Assembly (NCBI RefSeq): GCF_024129735.1
Contig: NZ_JAMXXK010000009.1
Coordinates: forward strand, 1-64,000
DNA from: Acinetobacter lwoffii
Lineage (GTDB): Bacteria; Pseudomonadota; Gammaproteobacteria; Pseudomonadales; Moraxellaceae
Length of the DNA: 64,000 nt
Direction: 5' to 3'
Shown: piece after piece, positions 1-8,028 of the stretch
How the letters are laid out: each line of letters opens with the position of its first letter
How positions within the stretch are numbered: the stretch's first letter is position 1
Made by a program: the position numbers and the translations under genes
Notes under the pieces: generated by a model
Seen by the model: the letters and a program-made list of their open reading frames with translations, nothing else
Told to the model about the DNA's origin: nothing
Database searches by the model: none

Positions 1-6
1 ATTGCG

Positions 7-54
7 AGTTGAAAAAGTCTAATGATTCTATGAATACACCTAACTTTTTCAACT
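7..54. repeat. 12-bp perfect inverted repeat
   Basis: AGTTGAAAAAGT (7-18) is repeated as its exact reverse complement ACTTTTTCAACT (43-54) around a 24-nt spacer. It could be a transcript hairpin of a gene to the left of the window, or a protein-binding site. The arms resemble TTGAAA/TTTCAA operators of Acinetobacter SOS genes, but the spacer is too long for a single operator. Function unknown. Confidence 0.4.
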
Positions 55-172
55 AACTACAAATGTGTTGCACTTGGGATTTGAATCTGCGTCCCATAAT
101 ATCCACTGCTAGGCAAAATTTAATTCATTCATTACTATGGACGGATGTTAAATACAATAAAGGCTGCCGCTA

Positions 173-487
173 ATGTCTGATAATGACAATACTCTGGATT
201 ATGATGAAAATGATTTAATCGATTCTCCCTTATCTCAAATTTTACAAGAGGATAATGAGCAAATTGAAGTTCTAATTTATCGATTACCTGATAGTGACTG
301 GACACTGGAAGTGGTGAACCAAAGTGGTACTTCTACTGTATGGGATGAAACATTCCCGTCAGATCAGGCAGCTCTATCTGTCGCTTTAGATGGAATTAAA
401 GCCGCAGGCGGTATTCAAGCATTTTCCGAACTCAGTGACCTCGAAGCAAAGAAAAATACTTTTCCTGAATCCCTTACTCGCCATTAA
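173..487 (+). CDS. hypothetical acidic 104-aa protein
   Basis: I do not recognise this family. The protein is strongly acidic at the N-terminus (many Asp/Glu/Asn in the first 30 residues). It is followed by a compact stretch with a WTLEVVNQSGTSTVWDETF core (residues about 43-61) and a helix-like SDQAALSVALDGIKAAGG segment. There is no signal peptide or membrane segment. The ATG at 173 follows an AAAGG-like ribosome-binding site. It is convergent with the next gene and lies at the edge of the accessory block. Base use resembles its surroundings, so it is probably a real small cytosolic protein of unknown role. Confidence 0.6.
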   Translation: MSDNDNTLDYDENDLIDSPLSQILQEDNEQIEVLIYRLPDSDWTLEVVNQSGTSTVWDETFPSDQAALSVALDGIKAAGGIQAFSELSDLEAKKNTFPESLTRH

Positions 488-556
488 AAATGAAGCTGCT
501 AGCGTGGATCTGAATCATTATTTTCTGGATTCTTAGAACCTGTCGCGATGATAGGT

Positions 557-820
557 TCACTTCAACCCAAACCCATCTAGGGTTGAAGGGTCAAAGTTTT
601 CATCAAACATAAACTCATCTGCTCGCTCTTTCTTTAATGTCGCAAGTGCATAAAAAAAACATTTCTCACATAACTGCAATTCATATCTTTCCCCGTCATG
701 TTTAGAACCATAGCCCCAATGCGCAGATAAAGTTCCAAATTCCAATTTCGTTGATTGGTTGCATACATCACATACAATATCTGTAACGACTTCTACCTGT
801 TTCAGTTGTTTAATTTCCAT
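557..820 (-). CDS. small zinc-ribbon-like hypothetical protein
   Basis: This 87-aa protein has two Cys pairs, CDVC (residues about 18-21) and CEKC (about 51-54), spaced as in a zinc ribbon. Between them is a Trp-Gly-Tyr-Gly-Ser-Lys-His-Asp-Gly-Glu segment, which I recall from small uncharacterised proteobacterial proteins. No enzymatic motif, signal peptide or membrane segment is visible. The ATG at 820 is preceded on the minus strand by a purine-rich GGGAGCC stretch. It converges on the upstream 104-aa gene. Zinc binding is inferred from the Cys spacing; the function is unknown. Confidence 0.65.
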   Translation of the reverse strand: MEIKQLKQVEVVTDIVCDVCNQSTKLEFGTLSAHWGYGSKHDGERYELQLCEKCFFYALATLKKERADEFMFDENFDPSTLDGFGLK

Positions 821-1174
821 ATACGGCTCCCGATATCAATCAAATTAAATTTGTCTACATAATTATCAAAAATTGATTCCTGTTTGGTTTTAATTACCAT
901 TAAAAAAGATCAAATTTGAGCATTGTTATTGTAATAATCAACTGTACTCATCCCTACTGTATTCATTGTAATCTGCTATGTGAACATCATAATAGAAACA
1001 TGTTATTTTTTGCCAATTCACAAATATAGCTAACTAATAGTGAGTATCCTATCGAGTAGGAAATTTTGAAACCTTCAATAATAAAAAAACTTTAAAATCA
1101 AGAAAAAAATGATGCTTCCTGCCATATTCAAAAACTCTAAATATCCGTGAATATTACTGTATTATTTTTATTCA
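821..1174. other. AT-rich intergenic region before the recombinase trio
   Basis: About 350 bases without a convincing gene lie between the leftward zinc-ribbon gene and the rightward recombinase module. It must hold divergent promoters and perhaps the left boundary of the element. The only structure I see is a short inverted repeat, TCCTA TCGAG TAGGA, near 1048-1062. I could not match a terminal repeat here to the region after 9636. Confidence 0.5.
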
Positions 1175-1858
1175 ATGACATTTATGGATTTGACATCTGA
1201 ACTACTTTTAAAGTTTCCAGCAACACAGATAAGTACTGTAAAAAATTTCAAAAAAAGCAGAATCACCATTCATCCACACGCTTATGGTTTCAATCTATGC
1301 TACTTAAATATGTGGAAAAATCTCGCAGTAGATTTAGATATTTCTAATCGTATAAAAGAACTTCATGTCTGGAAAACTCCAGAATTTGATAGCTACACCG
1401 TTTTTAATAATATTCACTTATATCTTAGCTACTTAAAGAATGATATCAAAGAAGTCACTTTAATTATTCATCATCAACAATCTTTTTCAGATGACGAATT
1501 ATTATTTCTGAAAGAGTTATGCAGTCTTGAATTTATTCAATTCATCAAATCTACAAAATTTGACATTAAGCCTTTGAACCCACGAAAAACATTGCACTTG
1601 ATTAATACACACCTTTCACGTCAAACACTATTAACTCTTAACAAAGAATCATCTTTGAAGCCACACCATCAAATGAGCCTAGAGTTACTTGCACACTTGC
1701 TTTCATGCTCTCGAAACCAACTCAATCAGCGGATGGAAAAGATCAAGCAAGAACGTACACAGATTTTTAATGAATTATCACTACACAGCAGATGTGTAAA
1801 AGATCTCTTAGATCACTCAAATAGCGATCTGAGTGCAGAAAAAATTTGGAGATCTTAA
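1175..1858 (+). CDS. small accessory protein of tyrosine-recombinase trio (GmtX-like?)
   Basis: This is the first gene of a tight three-gene module with two recombinase-type proteins. At 227 aa it has no catalytic motif I can name. The N-terminal two thirds look like a mixed alpha/beta fold. The last third (about residues 165-215) is helical and basic/acidic and could bind DNA. Its TAA stop abuts the ATG of the next gene, which implies translational coupling. A small protein plus two large tyrosine-recombinase proteins matches the layout I know for gamma-mobile-trio (GmtX/Y/Z) and Tn554-type TnpABC modules. That family assignment is inference from layout and size only. The start could also be the ATG at 1184. 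Confidence 0.6.
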   Translation: MTFMDLTSELLLKFPATQISTVKNFKKSRITIHPHAYGFNLCYLNMWKNLAVDLDISNRIKELHVWKTPEFDSYTVFNNIHLYLSYLKNDIKEVTLIIHHQQSFSDDELLFLKELCSLEFIQFIKSTKFDIKPLNPRKTLHLINTHLSRQTLLTLNKESSLKPHHQMSLELLAHLLSCSRNQLNQRMEKIKQERTQIFNELSLHSRCVKDLLDHSNSDLSAEKIWRS

Positions 1859-4135
1859 ATGTCTAATGATCTAAACGAACATTTTGATTTACCAATGGTT
1901 TCAATTAAAAAAACAATTGAAAAATTGTTCGGTGATGAGCAATTTGAACGTGCACAACATATCAACTTTGTGATTGAACTATTGTCTTCTCAACAGACTG
2001 ACAACTGTCTAGATGGTCTCAATCTCGATTGCTTTGACATCGATGTAGACTTTGATTCGCAACTGCCGACACCTCCGGTAATCGCGTTCACGAAAAAAGT
2101 TAAGATTAGTGATTTACCTATTACGTCATACATCAATTCAATTGCACAATTTTCTGAATTGCAGACGCATGCAAAAAATTGGAATATTTTAGTTTTAAAA
2201 GCGGCAATTTATCTAATTGCTCTTCCTGAGCTTAAACCAGAGCTTTTTAAACAAGCACACACAGAACACTTCAATACCATAAAGCGCTTATTTCAGCGCT
2301 TTAGGAATGCGAATAAAAATTTAGATACTGAAAAAAAATATCAAAATACAGAAGAGTATCAACGTCTCTGGAATACCTATCTTCAAGATCCAACGCTGAG
2401 CTTAGAACAATTTATTCAACATCTGATCACATTAGATAAGGATGAATTGCCTGAGTTTGACCGTAATCTACTCAATGATATTCGTGTTACCTTCAACTAC
2501 GTTTTAAAAAACAAAGCGAAGATTGCACGTGCAAGTATCGGTACACAGCTTCAACATCAATTTCTTGATGAAGAACAATTCATTGAAGAAAGTGTAGAAA
2601 TAAAAAAAAGTGCTAAATCTAAAGCACTGAATATAGAAACGTTAATTGATGAGCCAGTTAGTCGGCAAATTGTTGTCAATCTAACTCATGTCACACCACT
2701 GGCAGCACATTCAGAAACGATTCAAAGTTATGTTCTACCACTCGTTGCAAAACATATTCAACGTAAAGAACATTTACTCACGTCGAGTAGTTTTTTCCCA
2801 AATCCATCTAGCGTGAACCATCTACTGAAAAGACTTCATGTGGACTACTCTGAACATCAAAATAAAAGTGCTTTGATCCTGATACTTGCATTTTTAACAG
2901 GCAATAGTGTGAATGAGTGGTTATATATAGAAAGCAAGCGAGCTAAAAAATTAAATAACCGCCAAGAATTGCTCCATAAAAATGATCAGTTCTTCTTACG
3001 CAGTAAATTTAATATATTTGAGAACCGCAATTTTAAGTATTCGGACAGCTTGCTCAATCAGACTATCTATTTAGACATTCCAATTCCGAATCTATTCATA
3101 GAGGATCTTCGCAAAATGGATTCGGTTAGTATCGATGATATACAGCAATATTTACGCAAATTAAGACAAGAATTACTGATTCCAAAACTGTCTGTCGTAA
3201 AGGTGAGTTCTCTACTGCATCACACGGTTCTTGAAAAAACAGGTAATAAACAACTTGCAGACCTAGTTACAGGGATTGATGCAAATCAGTCATCGTCTAT
3301 TTCTTATTGTCATCAGAATATCCCGCGTTTACACGCACAATATCTCGATATTTTAAAATCACTCTGTACGGATATAGTGCGTAAATATGAAAGTGGTGTT
3401 ACCACTTCACCATCTGATTCAACACTTTATTTTGGTAGTCGTAAAGCTCCCAAGCCACAAGTCATTACAGAGATTTTTGCTGTATTGAAATTTAATATTT
3501 TTTCACAAGCCGAAGATGACCTAATTTCAATCTTTAATCATTACAACATCTGGTTATGGCATATCCTTCTTCTTTTTACAGCAGCACGCCCCGTTGCTGA
3601 ATTCCCTGGATTTCTTAAAAACTTTAATTTAAAACGCCAAATTTTGATGGTTTCAGACAAAGAAATTGGTGGCCGCAATGGATTCGGACGCCTCATTCCG
3701 CTTTGTCCATTTTTAGTTGAAGAGATAAAAAAATTTCTTAATTTTTTAGAATATTTTTCGACTCAAATCATGATGAGTCAACCAGCTTTAAGTGATGTCA
3801 TACAACAAATCAAAATGAGTAAGCTCCCCCTCTTGGGAATCATTCAGAATAATGACTGGATACCGTTAAGCCCATCTTCAGTAAAAAAATTTCATCCAGA
3901 ATTAGGTCTTGATCATGCAAACTGGCATCGCCACACAGCTCGTGCATTTTTGACTCATAAAGTTTCTGAACCTGAAATTTTGGCACTTTTTGGACATGAG
4001 CTCATGCAACAAGAAGCAGCCCATCCATTTTCTAGTTTATCGTTCTCTCAATTTTCCAAAATTGCAGATGTTTTAGAGCAAATGAAAACGTATTTTAAAA
4101 TTACAGGTGTTGAAGTTGATGTCCTCACGCAATAA
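1859..4135 (+). CDS. tyrosine-recombinase-like protein, probably catalytically inactive
   Basis: This is a 758-aa protein. The C-terminal ~200 residues keep parts of a tyrosine recombinase: an Arg in TAARPVAEFPGFL (box I), WHRHTARAFL (the HxxR box) and LFGHE (the box-II His). After LFGHE I see no Tyr at the usual distance; the sequence runs through AAHPFSSLSFSQFSK instead. The nucleophile is therefore apparently missing. The N-terminal 500 residues are unassigned. The ATG directly follows the stop of the preceding gene, and the reading frame overlaps the start of the next gene by 17 bases, so the three are co-translated. A DNA-binding or regulatory partner of the following integrase is the likely role, perhaps the GmtY-like member; this is inferred. 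Confidence 0.65.
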   Translation: MSNDLNEHFDLPMVSIKKTIEKLFGDEQFERAQHINFVIELLSSQQTDNCLDGLNLDCFDIDVDFDSQLPTPPVIAFTKKVKISDLPITSYINSIAQFSELQTHAKNWNILVLKAAIYLIALPELKPELFKQAHTEHFNTIKRLFQRFRNANKNLDTEKKYQNTEEYQRLWNTYLQDPTLSLEQFIQHLITLDKDELPEFDRNLLNDIRVTFNYVLKNKAKIARASIGTQLQHQFLDEEQFIEESVEIKKSAKSKALNIETLIDEPVSRQIVVNLTHVTPLAAHSETIQSYVLPLVAKHIQRKEHLLTSSSFFPNPSSVNHLLKRLHVDYSEHQNKSALILILAFLTGNSVNEWLYIESKRAKKLNNRQELLHKNDQFFLRSKFNIFENRNFKYSDSLLNQTIYLDIPIPNLFIEDLRKMDSVSIDDIQQYLRKLRQELLIPKLSVVKVSSLLHHTVLEKTGNKQLADLVTGIDANQSSSISYCHQNIPRLHAQYLDILKSLCTDIVRKYESGVTTSPSDSTLYFGSRKAPKPQVITEIFAVLKFNIFSQAEDDLISIFNHYNIWLWHILLLFTAARPVAEFPGFLKNFNLKRQILMVSDKEIGGRNGFGRLIPLCPFLVEEIKKFLNFLEYFSTQIMMSQPALSDVIQQIKMSKLPLLGIIQNNDWIPLSPSSVKKFHPELGLDHANWHRHTARAFLTHKVSEPEILALFGHELMQQEAAHPFSSLSFSQFSKIADVLEQMKTYFKITGVEVDVLTQ

Positions 4136-7100
4136 AAAAATCTCAAAAAAACGCTATGCAGAAGACAGACGTCAACTTCAACGTAATGAATTAGAAAAGA
4201 ATCTACGAGCTGATGCAGAACGTGAGCTCCGCCAATACTTTGATGAACAAAAATTCTCAACTGAAGACTTAATTCAAGCTTATCCTGCGATTTATGAGTT
4301 TATTAAACGTAAAGCACCAAATTTGGCTTGGAATAAATATGCACATGAATTCTTCCGAACATATATCAAAGACCTCAATAAGAGCAATAACCTAGACCTC
4401 CCACTACCTTATCTCACCTTCGAGATGAAACGCGATGAACCAATTTTCACTTTGGATTGGATCCAGGCCGGTCATGAAATTGACATCATCCTCGAAAAAC
4501 TGTGGCACTACTGGATTCTTGCTCAAGATAGCTCGACGTTTTCTGATGAAGAAATTATTGCAAATATTCTGCTTTGCTCAATGCTATATGGTGGACTAAG
4601 TCAAACAGCAACATTAAATGCATTACTTGAACATTTAAAGAATCCCGTAAAAATCCAAAAAATTTGCGATTTAAATATCATCTTTTTAGAGCCATTTTCT
4701 CCAAGCTATGGCGATCTATTTGTCGATGAGAAAACAATTCGAAAATCGCGTAATTTTGTTCCAGATCAACTCACACGACTTTGGCTCATTCACTTCAACA
4801 CAAGGCAAATTCGTGACATCAGTCTAGACGTGGATGCTTATCTACACCTCATTTTTCAAAAAATAAAACATCCATACACCCAAAAGACTTTCAAATTTCT
4901 ACGTGACTATGCCAATTTTAATTGGGTACAACTGCACAATGCAGATATTGATCCTGCCCTCTCACAATGTTTGTTAGAAAACACGCTCACGTGTGGTTTA
5001 TCTGAACATGAGTTTGAAAATTTTGCATTCCCAAAACTCAAAACTCAATTAAGTGATGAAATCGAACAAAATGTCTCTTCTACCGCCAAAGCCCTACCAG
5101 ATCTCAATACGTCTGAAGCAGTAGAAAATATCATACTTATTCATAAAAACTTGCTGAAAATTATTCGCACACCATCAACGGAACACCCCATTGCTGAACT
5201 TATTATTGATTTTTGCCTGCTTCACCAAGAGCAGTTTAATAAGTTTTCTAAGCGTATTATCTTATGGCTCATCAGTCTGTATCGACCAAATTCAGAGCAA
5301 ATAAAAAAATTATCAGCCACTTTTGATTTTGATACAACTCAGTACACGAAGGCATTTCAATATAATCAAAAACTCGCAGATAGTTCAATCTATACATATT
5401 ACACCCGGATTGCAGAACCGTTTTTAACTCATGCCTTGCAATACTTCGATGCCGACGATGACATTAATGATCTGCTGAACAAAATCTATCAACAAATCAT
5501 TAGCAATACACGACTTGCTGATGAAGCAGATCAACCTGAGTTTAAAAAATCTAACTCCCAAACGATCCGCATGTTGAAACGTTTCCACACCTTCCAGCAA
5601 ATTGTTTTTCAAGCAGAAGATTTCGAACTTGAATTTATCGCATCGCAAAGTCGACCTCGGGCACGCATCATAGGTCATACAGCCTTCCAGGTCATATTAA
5701 AGAAGTTAAATCAGCTCTTACATGACCAATCCATCTCAGACCATCACTATAAATTATTAAAAATCATTTATATTTTGGCTTACCGTACTGGTATGCGTAT
5801 TAACGAAATCCTCGGGTTACGTGTAAAAGATATCGAGGGTTTAGATCAATTTTCCATCTGGGTTCAACCGTATGGTTCGAAAAAACAAGGAAATCAACAT
5901 CTGCTCAAAACTGATAGTGCGGAACGCATTGTGCCTGCCTACGCTTTGCTTAAAGACGATGAATACCAATTTTTTAGCGATTTTATTGTTGAAAAACGTT
6001 TAGAGAATAAGAAAAGTTTATATTTATTCAGCAATTTAAATGAAAATAAAAAACTGAATCGACACACTGTCACTGTGCCCCTAAAACTGATAATGAATCA
6101 CGTGTTTAAAGGACATCATTATTCATTTCACTCTTTTCGTCACACTGCAGCGAATCATTTATCACTTGTACTTAACTGTGAATATGCGCCACTTGTGCAA
6201 GAGCTAACTGACTATAGCGAAAACGAATATCAAAAAATTCGAGATGAACTTCTTCAAAATCAACATGGACAAAACCATTGGTTTGTTATCGCACATCTTT
6301 TAGGGCATATAGAACCCATTGAAACTTTCAAAAGTTATATTCACTTAAGTTATCTCATTGCTGGTCAAAAACTACTAAAACATCATCCAGATATGCCAAA
6401 TGAACTGGCTAAAAAAATCATGGGCTACAATGCAACATATAAAAATTTGAAAATAACAAAGGATGAAAAAAACTTTAATTTTGAGAAAAATCAGGCCGTT
6501 CTAGCCACTATATTATTGAATGATCAAACAAACTGGCTTCAGAGTAATGCTACTGACATTCTTGCAGAACTGTCAGTACAAACAAATCAATCCCATGACT
6601 TTTTTGCTTTCTTCGCCGGCACAGAAGGCTCTAAAATTTCACTTCAACGCTTTTATGAAACCTTAAATCAATTAGAGATTCACAACGATCCTCAAGCTGT
6701 ATCTCAAAAAATGTGTTTACCAGAAGAGCTTGTCAATTATTGGTATGAAAATGCCCTAAATTTAGCAGACATTAAATCAAAAAAAGGGAATCCCCGTTTA
6801 TTTAGTATTGATAGCTCAATCCACTTAAAACCAGCAATGCTTGATAGCGCTGAAGAGCTTTATACAGTGACATATTTTTTTGAACATCTACAGAAAATAG
6901 CTCGTAAAAATCCAGCACAAATTGCATACGTCCTAAATGTATTTTTAACTCGAGTGACCGCATCACATACCGGTATCCATTACCGCTGGAAGGATATCGA
7001 TCAACTCGAACATTTTTACTCCCAAGTTAAGGCTTTATTTCCTGCCAAATTTTGGCACTTACTTGGACAAGATTTGCAAACAAAGTTAGATGGTAAACAA

Positions 7101-7274
7101 CAGCCTCAACTTTTTAAATTAGCAAAAGCATCAACAGGTAAACATCCATCGACTCTAGAGGAGTTTCCTCGTCTGCAACTCTATTCGGTAAAAGATGGCC
7201 ATGCTCTTGCAGCATTTAAGTTTTGTCTACATCTAGCCTGTATTGGCAGACCACGATCTCTTAAACTTCAATAG
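4119..7274 (+). CDS. large tyrosine recombinase / integrase (GmtZ-like?)
   Basis: This protein of about 1050 aa has a full tyrosine-recombinase catalytic set: Arg in YRTGMRINEILGLR, a beta-hairpin Lys in YGSKKQGNQHLLK, HSFRHTAANHL (HxxR), HLLGHIEPIETFKSYIH (His and nucleophilic Tyr). The catalytic domain is central, followed by a ~280-residue tail. I chose ATG 4119 over an in-frame GTG at 4107; either overlaps the preceding stop (4133-4135). Compared with the decayed copy at 9337-9636, this gene ends about 24 codons early: the sequence diverges at CIGRPRS..L and stops, whereas the copy continues to ...HQERLF. So the C-terminus here may be clipped. It probably catalyses integration and excision of this element. 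Confidence 0.75.
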   Translation: MSSRNKKISKKRYAEDRRQLQRNELEKNLRADAERELRQYFDEQKFSTEDLIQAYPAIYEFIKRKAPNLAWNKYAHEFFRTYIKDLNKSNNLDLPLPYLTFEMKRDEPIFTLDWIQAGHEIDIILEKLWHYWILAQDSSTFSDEEIIANILLCSMLYGGLSQTATLNALLEHLKNPVKIQKICDLNIIFLEPFSPSYGDLFVDEKTIRKSRNFVPDQLTRLWLIHFNTRQIRDISLDVDAYLHLIFQKIKHPYTQKTFKFLRDYANFNWVQLHNADIDPALSQCLLENTLTCGLSEHEFENFAFPKLKTQLSDEIEQNVSSTAKALPDLNTSEAVENIILIHKNLLKIIRTPSTEHPIAELIIDFCLLHQEQFNKFSKRIILWLISLYRPNSEQIKKLSATFDFDTTQYTKAFQYNQKLADSSIYTYYTRIAEPFLTHALQYFDADDDINDLLNKIYQQIISNTRLADEADQPEFKKSNSQTIRMLKRFHTFQQIVFQAEDFELEFIASQSRPRARIIGHTAFQVILKKLNQLLHDQSISDHHYKLLKIIYILAYRTGMRINEILGLRVKDIEGLDQFSIWVQPYGSKKQGNQHLLKTDSAERIVPAYALLKDDEYQFFSDFIVEKRLENKKSLYLFSNLNENKKLNRHTVTVPLKLIMNHVFKGHHYSFHSFRHTAANHLSLVLNCEYAPLVQELTDYSENEYQKIRDELLQNQHGQNHWFVIAHLLGHIEPIETFKSYIHLSYLIAGQKLLKHHPDMPNELAKKIMGYNATYKNLKITKDEKNFNFEKNQAVLATILLNDQTNWLQSNATDILAELSVQTNQSHDFFAFFAGTEGSKISLQRFYETLNQLEIHNDPQAVSQKMCLPEELVNYWYENALNLADIKSKKGNPRLFSIDSSIHLKPAMLDSAEELYTVTYFFEHLQKIARKNPAQIAYVLNVFLTRVTASHTGIHYRWKDIDQLEHFYSQVKALFPAKFWHLLGQDLQTKLDGKQQPQLFKLAKASTGKHPSTLEEFPRLQLYSVKDGHALAAFKFCLHLACIGRPRSLKLQ

Positions 7275-7392
7275 AAGTTACTCAGTATGCCGCGAATTAA
7301 CAAAAGATAAGGCCTATAAGTTCCGGGAATTTATAATTTCACCTTAACCATTCATCCAAATTATATTGTTTTTACAAAGAGTTAAAGTTAAT

Positions 7393-7417
7393 ATTTGATT
7401 TTGTCACAAAATCAAAT
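7393..7417. promoter_or_regulatory. palindromic operator upstream of umuD
   Basis: A perfect inverted repeat has arms ATTTGATTTTG (7393-7403) and CAAAATCAAAT (7407-7417) around TCA, and ends 12 bases before the umuD ATG. Acinetobacter lacks a classical LexA, and its UmuDAb protein represses error-prone polymerase genes by binding palindromic sites of the TTGAAA...TTTCAA kind. This palindrome is well placed to be the site for the extended UmuD encoded just downstream. The binding protein is inferred. Confidence 0.65.
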
Positions 7418-7429
7418 AGTAGGTAGATT

Positions 7430-8005
7430 ATGAACAATAATCGTGGTGGAATCAGAGAAGGTGCAGGTAGAAAACTGAAATATAACGAGCCTACAAAAAC
7501 ATTAAGAGTGCCCCTCTCTAAGATTATAGAGATTAAAAACTATCTCAATAAGACAGAAAACCCGTGCTTTAATGATATTGCTTCAATCTCTGTTGTAGAG
7601 TCATCCACCTACATGAAAATTCCTTTAGCCGCTGAGAAAATCGCTGCTGGCTTTCCATCCCCTGCCCAAGACTATGTAGATAAAACTCTAGACATGAATG
7701 AACACTTGATTAGAAATGAAGCAGCAACCTTTGTGGTGAAAGTCGCTTCACTTTCTATGCGAGATGCAGGTATTGAGATTGATGATGAACTGATTGTAGA
7801 CCGAAGTATTGACGCCAAACATGAAGACATCGTGATTGCACTGATCGACAATGATTTCACTGTAAAACGCTTAATGATCGAAAATAATTATCGTTGGCTT
7901 AAAGCTGAAAATCCAGATTGCTCAGACATTCATCTGCAAGATGGCCAGGAAATGGTGATTTGGGGTGTGGTTACTTTTGTCATTAAGTCATTTAGAAATC
8001 GTTAA
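7430..8005 (+). CDS. umuD: extended UmuD (UmuDAb-like), SOS peptidase and likely repressor
   Basis: This 191-aa protein is longer than E. coli UmuD (139 aa). The extra N-terminus carries GGIREGAGRK (residues 6-15) and EPTKTLRVP, like the DNA-contacting extensions seen in Acinetobacter UmuDAb proteins. The C-terminal S24 peptidase-like domain has the self-cleavage site Ala73-Gly74 in AAGFPSP, catalytic Ser109 in VASLSM and Lys146 in FTVKRL. RecA-stimulated self-cleavage is expected to yield UmuD' for translesion polymerase V and to lift repression. It is followed by umuC after 23 bases. The pair sits beside an integrase and a decayed integrase tail, so it is probably cargo of a mobile element. 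Confidence 0.9.
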   Translation: MNNNRGGIREGAGRKLKYNEPTKTLRVPLSKIIEIKNYLNKTENPCFNDIASISVVESSTYMKIPLAAEKIAAGFPSPAQDYVDKTLDMNEHLIRNEAATFVVKVASLSMRDAGIEIDDELIVDRSIDAKHEDIVIALIDNDFTVKRLMIENNYRWLKAENPDCSDIHLQDGQEMVIWGVVTFVIKSFRNR

Positions 8006-8028
8006 TTTCTTTATTGGTTTCCTGCCCA

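Noticed and set aside
61..115. TTGGGATTTGAATCTGCGTCCC looked like a minus-strand tRNA T-arm
   Set aside because: The bases around the TTCAAAT loop do not form the required stem, and no anticodon arm or CCA end follows. Too weak to call a tRNA remnant.
821..1174. Search for terminal repeats of the recombinase-trio element in 821-1174 against 9637-9900
   Set aside because: No shared direct or inverted repeat longer than a few bases was found by eye, so no element boundary is claimed.
4048..4260. Leftward 70-aa frame across the junction of the two recombinase genes
   Set aside because: It is antisense to two conserved, overlapping coding regions and has no ribosome-binding site or homology that I can see.
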